Of a stretch of 64,000 nucleotides of DNA, positions 8,106-15,984 are shown one piece after another. The notes beneath the pieces are model-generated. The model saw only the letters and a list, made by a program, of their open reading frames with translations. It made no database searches and was not told where the DNA came from. Location of the stretch: NCBI GenBank assembly GCA_026985075.1, contig JALSQX010000104.1, positions 34,774-98,773 of the forward strand, in the 5' to 3' direction. The position numbers were made by a program, and so were the translations under genes. This stretch comes from Blastocatellia bacterium. Lineage in GTDB: Bacteria; Acidobacteriota; Blastocatellia; HR10; J050. Numbering within the stretch: the first letter of the stretch is position 1; each line of letters starts with the position of its first letter.

Positions 8106-9823
8106 GTATGAGCCGACCTCAACCCTATCTCTCCGTGGCCGACATCGAAGCTTTGCCGCCCTGGGCCGGTCAGTTGGTGAAGAAGTACTACGCCGGCGAG
8201 GCGAGCCACTTCCTGCTGCACCACAACGTCTACGATCTGGTGCCCGCCCGCGGGCAATATGTGGGATTGATGTCCTTCCTTCGCCGGGAGCTGTTGGGAA
8301 ACAAACACATCGTCATGTACGATCGCAGCCAGGGCATCACGTTCGGCTCGCCGGACGTCGAGCGCCGTTTCCTGGCTCAGTTGCGCGTGGCCGATCCGCT
8401 CATGTCGCGGGAATCGTTGAAGCGGCTCCCTAAAGACCCCGGGCGGGCGCTGCCGCTCATTGAGCATTATCTCTTCTCCGACGATCAGGTGGCGGTGATC
8501 ATTCATTTCCTGGAGACGCTCATCCCGGCGGGCGACATCAGCTATCTCGGAGGCGAGGATCGAAATAATCTGGTGGCGCTCCAGCGATGGATCACCAGCT
8601 CGCGGTTATTGAGCACCGATAACATCGTCATCCTCATCGCCGAATCGCTGGCCGACGTCAATCCGCGGATTCGCGAAAATTCTCGTCTGGCCACGATCGA
8701 AATTCCCTATCCCGACGAGGGCGAACGGCTCGCATTCATTCGTCATTTCAATCGGATGAATCCGGGATTGACCATGGAGATGTCCGAAGAGCAGCTGGCT
8801 CAGCTCACTTCGGGGCTCAACTACGTGCATATCAATGGGCTCATGCGCAGCGCTCAACTGGAACCCCAGGGATTGACGTTCGAATCGGTGCGGTTGAAGA
8901 AGAAAGAGATCATCGAATCCGAATGCGTCGGTCTCATCGAGTTCGTCACGCCGCAATTCGGCCTGGAGAGCGTGGGCGGGTTGACCGAAGCCAAAGCCTT
9001 CTTGCGGAGTATCGCCGAGACCATCAGGGAGGGACGCACCGATGAAGCGCCGATGGGGATTCTCATCAGCGGTCCGGTGGGCACGGGAAAGACCTTTCTG
9101 GCCGAATGCTTCGCCAAAGATTGTGGCCTCAATGTGGTGGAGTTCAAAAACTTCAGGGAGAAGTGGGTCGGTTCGACGGAAGCCAACCTGGAGAAGATCC
9201 TCAACATGCTCCGCACGTTGGCGCCGATCGTGGTGTTGATCGACGAAGCCGATGCCGCTCTGGGCACGCGTCGCAGCGATGGCGACAGCGGCGTCAGCGC
9301 GCGCGTCTTCTCCAAAATCGCCAACGCCATGGGCGATACCCGCAATCGCGGGCGCATCCTCTGGGTGCTCATGACCTGCCGGCCCGATCTGTTGCCCATC
9401 GATTTGAAGCGTCAAGGCCGGTGCGAGGAACATATCTCGCTCTTCTACCCGCAAACTGAACAGGAGCGGCTGGAGATCACCGAAGCCATGGTGCGCAAGA
9501 ATCAGATCCGGCATTCGGTGACCGATTGGTCGCCCATCACGCGCTATCCGATGGACATTTCGGGCGCCGATATCGAATCGATGCTCATTCGCGCGCGCCG
9601 GGAGGCGCGCCGCAAAGGGCGCGACATCGTCACTCAGGAGGACGTGGAGGAGGTGGCCGCCGAGTTCATCCCCGCGCGCGATGAGCTGGAACTGGAGTAC
9701 CAGACGCTGGTCGCTGTTCTGGAGGCGACCTCGCGGGAAATGATTCCACAGAAATATCGCCACCTTCCGCCCGCCGAGATCAGCCGCCGCGTCGAAGAAT
9801 TGAAGGTACTGGTGGAGCGATGA
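8102..9823 (+). CDS. Ycf46-like AAA ATPase with degenerate first AAA domain
   Basis: This 573-aa protein has an N-terminal AAA-like region (residues ~30-235, with VAVIIHFLETLIPAG and NIVILIAES strands) lacking a Walker A, like Ycf46-type ATPases. A canonical AAA domain follows: Walker A GPVGTGKT at 324-331, an aromatic pore-loop candidate KWVGSTE at about 354-360, Walker B VVLIDEAD at 377-384, and a sensor/Arg-finger region MTCRPDLLP...RQGR. The C-terminal small domain contains DISGADIESMLIRARREA. Its start overlaps the upstream stop by 4 bp, so it is co-translated with the PspA-linked membrane protein. By analogy with ESCRT-III/Vps4 it may remodel or disassemble PspA polymers; that is inference. 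Confidence 0.9.
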   Translation: MSMSRPQPYLSVADIEALPPWAGQLVKKYYAGEASHFLLHHNVYDLVPARGQYVGLMSFLRRELLGNKHIVMYDRSQGITFGSPDVERRFLAQLRVADPLMSRESLKRLPKDPGRALPLIEHYLFSDDQVAVIIHFLETLIPAGDISYLGGEDRNNLVALQRWITSSRLLSTDNIVILIAESLADVNPRIRENSRLATIEIPYPDEGERLAFIRHFNRMNPGLTMEMSEEQLAQLTSGLNYVHINGLMRSAQLEPQGLTFESVRLKKKEIIESECVGLIEFVTPQFGLESVGGLTEAKAFLRSIAETIREGRTDEAPMGILISGPVGTGKTFLAECFAKDCGLNVVEFKNFREKWVGSTEANLEKILNMLRTLAPIVVLIDEADAALGTRRSDGDSGVSARVFSKIANAMGDTRNRGRILWVLMTCRPDLLPIDLKRQGRCEEHISLFYPQTEQERLEITEAMVRKNQIRHSVTDWSPITRYPMDISGADIESMLIRARREARRKGRDIVTQEDVEEVAAEFIPARDELELEYQTLVAVLEATSREMIPQKYRHLPPAEISRRVEELKVLVER

Positions 9824-10285
9824 GTTCAGCGCTCCGTGAATCCGCGCGCCGATTCCGGTCAAAGCGTCGCCTCGAATGAGGACCATTTTCATCCTCGCTC
9901 GGGAATGACCGGAGGAGAATGACCCCCTGAACGGAAGCAGGTTCATCGACATGGTGTGGCACCCTGTAGGTGATCCCCATTCGGCGAGCGCGCCGCTTGC
10001 CCTCCCGCGCGTTCATCCCCTATGGCGGGCTGTGTTGATGAATGATTCGATCAAGACGTGAGCGATCATTCCCTCGGTCACCAACCGGGTGCTCGCCAGC
10101 TCGTCATCAAAATCCTCGGCGACGCTTGCGCTGGCGACGAAATTCAGTAGTCTTAATAAACCACCGTTCGGAGGAGTCGCTTGACCATGGGGTCAAAGCG
10201 TGCGGTCGGACGTCGATTGGGCCACTCCCGAATGTGCTGCTTGAGCCTCGGCGCGCGAGGCGGAACACGATGAGGAGGTGAACCG
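9824..10285. other. Intergenic region after the PspA-AAA operon
   Basis: No gene is supported in these 462 bp. GGAGCG/CGCTCC (9814-9835) around the stop could form a small hairpin but has no T-tract. TTGACC-ATGG-GGTCAA at 10181-10196 is a perfect inverted repeat that could be an operator for the transporter genes. Low confidence for both. Confidence 0.35.
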
Positions 10286-10591
10286 GTGAATGATCCGAAC
10301 AGATTGAAGCGAGCTGTTCCTCGGCCAGGCGAGGTCGAACTGGTGAGGGAAGAACCTCATCGCCGGCGATGGATCTGGGTCGTTTACCTCGTCCTGTTCG
10401 GGGCATCCATCCCCTGGTATCTGCCTCGAGGGGAAGCGCCGAGGATCTGGCTGGGATTGCCCTACTGGGTCATCCTCTCGCTCCTGGCCACGGTGGGCAT
10501 CGCCCTGTTCACGGCTTTCGTCGTGCGGCGATATTGGAGCGAGACATCGCCGTCCTCTGGCGGAGAGAGTGGGGATCGGGAGTCATCATGA
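10286..10591 (+). CDS. DUF3311-type small membrane protein
   Basis: This 101-aa protein has a cytoplasmic charged N-terminus and two transmembrane segments (WIWVVYLVLFGASIPWYL and WVILSLLATVGIALFTAFVV). It has the length and placement of DUF3311 proteins, which commonly precede sodium:solute symporter genes, as YhdT precedes PanF. Its stop overlaps the symporter ATG (ATGA at 10588), so it is probably a small subunit or accessory of that transporter. GAGGAGGTG lies just before the start. Confidence 0.8.
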   Translation: MNDPNRLKRAVPRPGEVELVREEPHRRRWIWVVYLVLFGASIPWYLPRGEAPRIWLGLPYWVILSLLATVGIALFTAFVVRRYWSETSPSSGGESGDRESS

Positions 10592-12069
10592 AGACGATGC
10601 CGTTCGGTCTGGGAGCGACGCTGTTCGTCGGCGGCTATCTGCTCGTCATGTTGGTGCTGGGCTATGTGGCGCGGCGGGCGCGACGGAGCGAGTCGTTGAG
10701 CGATTTTTATCTGGCGGGGAAGAATCTGGGTGGATTCGTTCTGTTGCTCACTCTCTATGCCACGCAATATAGCGGGAACGCTCTGCTGGGATATCCGGGA
10801 GAGGCCTATCGGTTGGGCTTCGCCTGGGTCATGAGCGTCGGCTTCATGATGGCCATCGTCGTCGTCTACCTGCTGTTCGCTCCTCGCCTCCATCGTCTCG
10901 CCAAGCGATTCGATTACATCACTCCGGGCGATTGGATCGATCATCGGTTTGGTTCTCCGGCGCTCACCCTGCTGGCCAATGTGCTCCTGGTCATCGCCAT
11001 CTCTAATTACCTGCTGGCTCAGCTCATGGCCATGGGGCATGTGGTGGCCGGACTTTCGGGTCAGGCCATCCCCTATTGGGTTGGCGTCGTGCTCCTCACG
11101 CTGGTCATCATCGTCTATGAAACGATGGGCGGCATGCGGGCGGTGGCCTGGACCGATTGCATTCAGGGATTGATGCTGCTGGTGGGGCTGGTGGGACTGT
11201 TGATCGCGGCGGCGCCGGGACCGGAGCATCTACGGGCGGCGACCGCCTGGATCATCGCGCATCAACCGGAGAAGGCCATCGTTCCCTCCTGGTCCATTTG
11301 TGCCACCTGGTTGAGCACCATCCTGTTGATCGGCTTCTCCGGATCCGTGTATCCTCAGGCCATCCAGCGCATCTATGCGGCTCGCGACGTTCGGGCGTTG
11401 AAGCGCTCGTTGAGTTTGATGGTGTTCATGCCGCTGCTGACCATGGTCGTCGTCTACCTGATCGGCATTCTCGCCATTCGGCATTTCGCCGATTTGCGCG
11501 GCGTCGCCGCCGACCAGGTCATGCCCATGTTGTTGCGCCAATGGGCGGCACAATCGGTCTGGATGTACGCTCTGGCCATTCTCGTATTGACCGGCATCCT
11601 GGCCGCTATCATGTCCACGGCCGATTCGGTGTTGCTCAGCCTGTCATCGATTCTGGCCAAGGATTTCGTGGGCAAGCTGTGGCTGAAACAGGTGCCCGAA
11701 GAGCGACTGACGCGGGTGGGGAAGAGACTCTCGTGGGCCATTATGGCCATCCTGGTGATGATCGCGCTTGTGCCACGCATCACATTGTGGGGGCTCACCG
11801 AATTGAAGATGGAAGTGTTGGCTCAGGTCTCGCCCGTGTTCGTGCTCGGCGTCATCTGGCCGCGATTGACGGCGCGCGCGGCGTTGGTCGGGATGGTGGC
11901 CGGAGCGACGCTGGCCGTGGGATTGACGCTCGGGGGATATGGAAAGGTGTGGGGCTTTCATGCCGGACTGCTCGGCTGGGCGTTGAATATGCTGGTATGT
12001 GTGGTATGGTCATCCTGGCCTGTGACGAGCGCCGAGCGAGCGGTGACCCCGGATGCCGAGGTGGGGTGA
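10588..12069 (+). CDS. Sodium:solute symporter (SSS family)
   Basis: This 493-aa polytopic transporter of the SSS/PanF-PutP family has about 13 hydrophobic segments. The family core is visible: SDFYLAGKNLGGFVLLLT, then ATQYSGNALLGYPG after the first helices, YETMGGMRAVAWTD, and STADSVLLSLSSILAKD in the helix 8 region that carries Na+-coordinating Ser/Thr. I start at 10588 because the protein then opens MKTMPFGLGATLF with a first helix and couples to the DUF3311 gene. The substrate cannot be read from sequence; pantothenate or a monocarboxylate are options by family. Confidence 0.9.
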   Translation: MKTMPFGLGATLFVGGYLLVMLVLGYVARRARRSESLSDFYLAGKNLGGFVLLLTLYATQYSGNALLGYPGEAYRLGFAWVMSVGFMMAIVVVYLLFAPRLHRLAKRFDYITPGDWIDHRFGSPALTLLANVLLVIAISNYLLAQLMAMGHVVAGLSGQAIPYWVGVVLLTLVIIVYETMGGMRAVAWTDCIQGLMLLVGLVGLLIAAAPGPEHLRAATAWIIAHQPEKAIVPSWSICATWLSTILLIGFSGSVYPQAIQRIYAARDVRALKRSLSLMVFMPLLTMVVVYLIGILAIRHFADLRGVAADQVMPMLLRQWAAQSVWMYALAILVLTGILAAIMSTADSVLLSLSSILAKDFVGKLWLKQVPEERLTRVGKRLSWAIMAILVMIALVPRITLWGLTELKMEVLAQVSPVFVLGVIWPRLTARAALVGMVAGATLAVGLTLGGYGKVWGFHAGLLGWALNMLVCVVWSSWPVTSAERAVTPDAEVG

Positions 12070-12078
12070 CGACGCGAT

Positions 12079-13740
12079 ATGCACGTCATCGACTGGATCA
12101 TCATCGTCGTTTATCTAATCGGGCTCATCGGTCTCAGTCGATACTTGAGCCGGCGGCAGTTTGATGTCGAGGATTACTATCTGGGAGGCCGCCGCCTGAG
12201 TTGGTGGGCCGTAGGACTCTCCACGATGGCCACGCAATTGAGCGCCGTGAGCTTCGTCTCGGCGCCCGCTTTTGTCGCCCTCAAGCCGGGAGGCGGATTG
12301 ATCTGGCTCGGTTATGAGTTTGCCGTCCCGCTGGCCGTCCTCTTCCTCATGATTGTCTTCCTTCCCGTGTATCACCGCACCCGGGTGATGAGCATCTACG
12401 AATATCTGGAAAAGCGATTCGATGCCGGGACGCGAACGCTGGTCAGTCTCGTGTTCCAGATCAGTCGGGCCATGGCCACGGGCGTGACCATCTTCGCCGT
12501 CTCCATCGTCATTTCGGCCACAGTGGGCATTCCCTTGTGGGTGACGATTCTCATCACCGGCGTCGTCACGCTCATTTACGATGCCTGGGGAGGAATGCGG
12601 GCGGTCATCTATAGTGACGTTCTTCAAATGATCATTCTCATGGTGGGTATCGTCCTCTGCGGTCTGGAAGCCTATGAGCGGGTCGGTGGGTGGGATCATG
12701 TGGTGCAGAGCCTCTCGCCAGAGCGTTTCCAGACTATCGATTGGGCCGGACACGGGTTCGGAGACGGAAGAGATTTTGGCTTCTGGCCGCTCGCCATCGG
12801 CGGATTCTTCCTCTACGCTTCGTATTATGGATGCGATCAAAGTCAGATGCAGCGCGAGTTATCCGTGGCTCACGTCGATGACGGGCGTCGCTCGCTCATG
12901 TTCAATGGGTTCGTGCGATTTCCGATTGTGGTGGGATATTGTTTCATGGGATTGTTCATCGGAGCCTTCGCCCTCCGCAGTCGGGAATTCGCCGCCATGA
13001 TTCCCTCCGAGCACGTCGATTATATGGTGCCGCTGTTCGTGGTGCACTATTTGCCGGCGGGCGTGACCGGATTCATCCTCATGGCCATCCTGGCCGCCGC
13101 CATGTCGTCGCTGGATTCGGCGCTGAATTCGCTGAGCGCGGCGACCATGAGCGACCTCTATCAACGCTATATCAATCCCCGAGCCAGCCAACGGGAATAC
13201 CTGCTGTGGTCGAAGATCATCACGGTCATGTGGGGAGTGATATGCGTCGGCTTCGCCTTTGTGGTCGGGCGCATCTCGGGGACGGTCATCGAAATCATCA
13301 ATAAAGTCGGATCGCTATTCTACGGCCCGATTCTGGCCACGTTCGTGTTGGGCATGCTCACTCGAACAACGAGTGGAAGGGGCGTGAAGGTGGGGCTGCT
13401 CGTCGGAGTGGGCGTGAACTTCGTTCTCTGGGCCGGATTCCCCGGCATCTCCTGGCTCTGGTGGAACGCCATTGGTTGCCTGGTCACGCTGGGCGTCGGT
13501 TACGGGCTCAGCCGTCTCTGGCCGAGTCGCCGACCACCGGCGAGCACGTTATGGGCACGCGATGAGAGGACCCCCAGGGATGAAGCGCTCGACCGGGCGT
13601 CCGGCTCCGAAGACGCCGATGCCCGGCCTGACTCCCGCGAGGCGGCGTCCGGGCGGGATTGGCGGTGGCGGTATGTCGCTCTCGGCGTCTACTTCTTCCT
13701 CATCATCTTCATCGCTCATCTGATCGGACAGATCAAATAG
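12079..13740 (+). CDS. Second sodium:solute symporter (SSS family)
   Basis: This 553-aa SSS transporter lies 9 bp after the first. It begins MHVIDWIIIVVYLIGLIGL, then VEDYYLGGRRLSWWAVGLS and STMATQLSAVSFVSAPAF. The DAWGGMRAVIYSDVLQ segment and SSLDSALNSLSAATMSDLYQ (helix 8 sodium site) are family hallmarks. A hydrophilic insert of about 45 residues (RRPPASTLWARDERTPRDE and following) precedes the last helix. It resembles the SGLT/acetylneuraminate-like branch more than PanF, so the two symporters likely carry different solutes. Confidence 0.9.
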   Translation: MHVIDWIIIVVYLIGLIGLSRYLSRRQFDVEDYYLGGRRLSWWAVGLSTMATQLSAVSFVSAPAFVALKPGGGLIWLGYEFAVPLAVLFLMIVFLPVYHRTRVMSIYEYLEKRFDAGTRTLVSLVFQISRAMATGVTIFAVSIVISATVGIPLWVTILITGVVTLIYDAWGGMRAVIYSDVLQMIILMVGIVLCGLEAYERVGGWDHVVQSLSPERFQTIDWAGHGFGDGRDFGFWPLAIGGFFLYASYYGCDQSQMQRELSVAHVDDGRRSLMFNGFVRFPIVVGYCFMGLFIGAFALRSREFAAMIPSEHVDYMVPLFVVHYLPAGVTGFILMAILAAAMSSLDSALNSLSAATMSDLYQRYINPRASQREYLLWSKIITVMWGVICVGFAFVVGRISGTVIEIINKVGSLFYGPILATFVLGMLTRTTSGRGVKVGLLVGVGVNFVLWAGFPGISWLWWNAIGCLVTLGVGYGLSRLWPSRRPPASTLWARDERTPRDEALDRASGSEDADARPDSREAASGRDWRWRYVALGVYFFLIIFIAHLIGQIK

Positions 13741-13894
13741 AGGAGATCAGACTCCGCTGGCGGCTGAGGCGGGGAAGTTGGGGGCGACGACGGACGAGGC
13801 GCGCCTCCGCGGATTGGCGGGGATGAGGCGTCGGCCCCAGGGACGAGCGAGCCGGTTCCCTGGGGCCTGTGCTCTCGGCTCATGTATGACATCT

Positions 13895-13948
13895 TTCGAA
13901 AATAGAAAGTGGCGCAAGCTGCCAGCTTGCGCCACACTTATTTTCGAG
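13895..13948. repeat. REP-like long inverted repeat
   Basis: GTGGCGCAAGCT-GCC-AGCTTGCGCCAC forms a 12-bp perfect stem with a 3-base loop. It is extended outward by TCGAAAATA on the left and TATTTTCGA on the right, with a small mismatched bulge. It could act as a bidirectional terminator after the symporter gene, but there is no clear T-tract. The shape suggests a dispersed palindromic element. Confidence 0.7.
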
Positions 13949-14037
13949 AGTGATCGATAAGCCTGAAAGCCCGGCCTTGACAAAGAGAGAGGTGCACTCT
14001 AGAGTGCCCCTCTCAGGACTCGTTGAGAGAAATAGTT

Positions 14038-14322
14038 ATGGCGACATTCGAAGACATAGTTGCAAGAATTCGCCGAACCCAGCTCCCAGAAGACCTTGTG
14101 GAGCCGGTGGCTCGGGACTACGTCGAGAAATTCGGTTCAGTGAAGGATGTGCTGCTATACTTCGAGTGGCTGGAGTTGGACAAGCAGATCGATCCTGATG
14201 ATTTTGAGAAGCGAGAGGCATTGGTCCAGCGCTATGTGAAAAGGGCGAAGGGTTGGGCGCTGAAGTCAATCCTGAATGACATGCTCGGTGATGTCCGTAT
14301 TGGCCCCTCACCAAGGGACTGA
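14038..14322 (+). CDS. Small hypothetical protein, paralogue of the 14710 gene
   Basis: I do not recognise this 94-aa acidic/basic helical protein. It reads MATFEDIVARIRRTQLPEDL and has a central RDYVEKFGSVKDVLLYFEWLEL block. The same pattern, F-x-S-x-x-D-x-LLY-x-EW, is in the gene at 14710, so the two are diverged paralogues. I start at ATG 14038; a TTG 15 bp upstream is in frame but less likely. Local base composition is AT-richer than the flanking operons. Confidence 0.6.
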   Translation: MATFEDIVARIRRTQLPEDLVEPVARDYVEKFGSVKDVLLYFEWLELDKQIDPDDFEKREALVQRYVKRAKGWALKSILNDMLGDVRIGPSPRD

Positions 14323-14501
14323 TTTGACGCGAGGCAGGAGAAACTCATCGGCGAGCGGGGCCAGGGGGAGTTAGCAGTGAGATCTGAGATTTCCCGGTTG
14401 TTCTTAAGTCGGCAAAGGGAGAGCTATGCTCTATTTGCGCGGGACTCGTTATGTTGCTGTATTTCTCAATGTGAGACAATTGGGAAGAACGTGGGCGGAG
14501 T

Positions 14502-14681
14502 ATGACGATGAGTCAAATCCGAAAACCAAAGGTCAGGGTAAGCTGTATAACGGATGATGGTGCAGAGCACATTATGCCAGATGGAGACGTGATCTGCTCA
14601 GTATGTCGGCGACCTTATAACGACTGTGGACATGAGATGGGGAAGAGATGTAATGACGACCTGTTAACCAGTATGAGATAA
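14502..14681 (+). CDS. Possible small Cys-rich (zinc-ribbon-like) protein
   Basis: This is a 59-codon frame with a start at 14502 or 14508 (MTMSQIRKPKVRVSCITDDG) and a Cys/His cluster CSVCRRPYNDCGHEMGKRC that could bind a metal. GGCGGAG lies just upstream. It sits between the two small paralogues. An overlapping 43-codon frame at 14426-14557 (MLYLRGTRYVAVFLNVRQLG) has a better ribosome site (AAAGGGAGAG), so which of the two is translated is uncertain. Confidence 0.4.
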   Translation: MTMSQIRKPKVRVSCITDDGAEHIMPDGDVICSVCRRPYNDCGHEMGKRCNDDLLTSMR

Positions 14682-14709
14682 TGGGCGGTAAGAGCTATAA
14701 TTTTAGAGG

Positions 14710-14970
14710 ATGGAAAGAGTCATGGGCAAAGAGAAACTCATCAGAGAATTAATCCGTCGGGGGTATGGGGCGGAATTCGCCCCCGATGCGGCGGAGAATT
14801 TTATTAACGACTTCGAATCTTCCGAAGACGCCTTGCTCTACCTGGAGTGGACTGATCTCCCTCCAGAAGAGCGAGAGAATTTCCTCAAAGAGGAGGTTCC
14901 GCGAAGAGCCAAAAATCCTGAACTTCTCCGCCTTCGTATTATGATGAATGCGCCCGATGTTGTTCCCTAG
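14710..14970 (+). CDS. Small hypothetical protein, paralogue of the 14038 gene
   Basis: This 86-aa unrecognised protein has the core AAENFINDFESSEDALLYLE followed by W. It matches the upstream small protein over the FxSxxDxLLYxEW motif and again at the end (MMNAPDV against MLGDV). An alternative start at 14722 (MGKEKLIREL) has GGAAAGAG upstream and may be the true one. No membrane or signal segment is visible. Function is unknown. Confidence 0.6.
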   Translation: MERVMGKEKLIRELIRRGYGAEFAPDAAENFINDFESSEDALLYLEWTDLPPEERENFLKEEVPRRAKNPELLRLRIMMNAPDVVP

Positions 14971-15068
14971 AAACGCTGCTTGATCTCTCTTCTCACTGCA
15001 TCCTCCGCACGGATTGTGTAACACCGTCGCTCCCGGTGATCATCAACCGGTGGATTTCTTTCCCTCTC

Positions 15069-15102
15069 TTGACAAATCGCACGAAAGATTGTAAGTACTT
15101 AC
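15069..15102 (+). promoter_or_regulatory. TetR-type promoter and palindromic operator
   Basis: TTGACA at 15069-15074 is followed by the perfect 12-bp palindrome GTAAGTACTTAC at 15091-15102, in the -10 region, then a further ACTTACTTT. Such AAGTA-TACTT sequences are typical TetR-family operators. Placement over the promoter predicts autorepression of the regulator and probably control of the efflux genes behind it. Confidence 0.65.
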
Positions 15103-15127
15103 TTACTTTGTGGAAAGGAGAATCGTC

Positions 15128-15781
15128 ATGGCGGTAACTCGAGCGGGCCTCAAGGCCAGGCCCAAGAAGCAACGTCGGATGAGCGGCCAGGAGCGGCGGC
15201 GGCAGATTGTGCGGGCTGCCATGGATCTCTTCGCTCGTAAAGGATTCAAAGGCACGACGACCAAAGAGATCGCCCTGGCGGCGGGCGTCAATGAGGCGAT
15301 GATCTTTCGCCATTTTCCCACCAAAGGCGACCTTTACGCGGCCATCATCGATTACAAGATGGATCAGTGCTGCGAGTGGATCTCGCGCGTGCACGAGGAA
15401 GCCGCCCGGCGCAAGGATGATCGCACCATGTTCCTGGAGCTCGCTCGTGGCATCCTGGCGTTTCATGAGCAGGATGGCACGTTTATGCGTCTCTTGCTCT
15501 ATAGCGCCCTGGAGGGCCACGAGCTGAATCGCATGTTCTTTGAGACCCAGGTGGTCGAGCACTTCGAGTTCCTGGCCGATTACATCGCTCAGCGAGTCCG
15601 CGATGGTGCTTTTCGACCGGTGAATCCGCGGGTGGCGGCCCGAGCTTTCCTGGGCATGATCACGCATCACGCCCAGGTGCGCGAATTGTTCGATCCTCAA
15701 GGTCGGTTGCTCAATGTAGACAGCGATGCCGCTGCCGCCGAGTTGGTGGATATCTTTCTGGCCGGTGTCGCCCGACGATGA
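15128..15781 (+). CDS. TetR/AcrR family transcriptional regulator
   Basis: This 217-aa repressor has an N-terminal HTH, residues ~20-65: RRRQIVRAAMDLFARKGFKG, then TTTKEIALAAGVNEAMIFRH and FPTKGDLYAAII, the standard TetR signature. The C-terminal ligand domain contains a TetR_C-like segment (AFLGMITHHAQVREL). I start at 15128 because AAAGGAG is correctly spaced there; the in-frame GTG at 15110 lies almost on the operator. The first ~18 residues are very basic and could add DNA contacts. The gene leads the efflux cluster and most likely represses it. Confidence 0.92.
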   Translation: MAVTRAGLKARPKKQRRMSGQERRRQIVRAAMDLFARKGFKGTTTKEIALAAGVNEAMIFRHFPTKGDLYAAIIDYKMDQCCEWISRVHEEAARRKDDRTMFLELARGILAFHEQDGTFMRLLLYSALEGHELNRMFFETQVVEHFEFLADYIAQRVRDGAFRPVNPRVAARAFLGMITHHAQVRELFDPQGRLLNVDSDAAAAELVDIFLAGVARR

Positions 15782-15984
15782 ATTCCAGACCGTCACCCGG
15801 TCAGCGCGAGAGGATGAGGGGACGATATGATCATTCCATCAGGACATGGGTCGAACGTGAGATTTGCCCGGCCCGTCCGGAGCCGCTTTTCGGTGACCCT
15901 CTGCGGGGCGACGCCGGGGGGAAGGACGTCTCTTTCTGAGGGGTTCGGAATCGCTCGTTCGGCCGTGAAGGAGGGTATGTGGTT

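Noticed and set aside
14426..14557. 43-codon frame with good ribosome site overlapping the Cys-rich mini-gene
   Set aside because: Too short and without motif to list separately; mentioned as an alternative in the 14502 entry.
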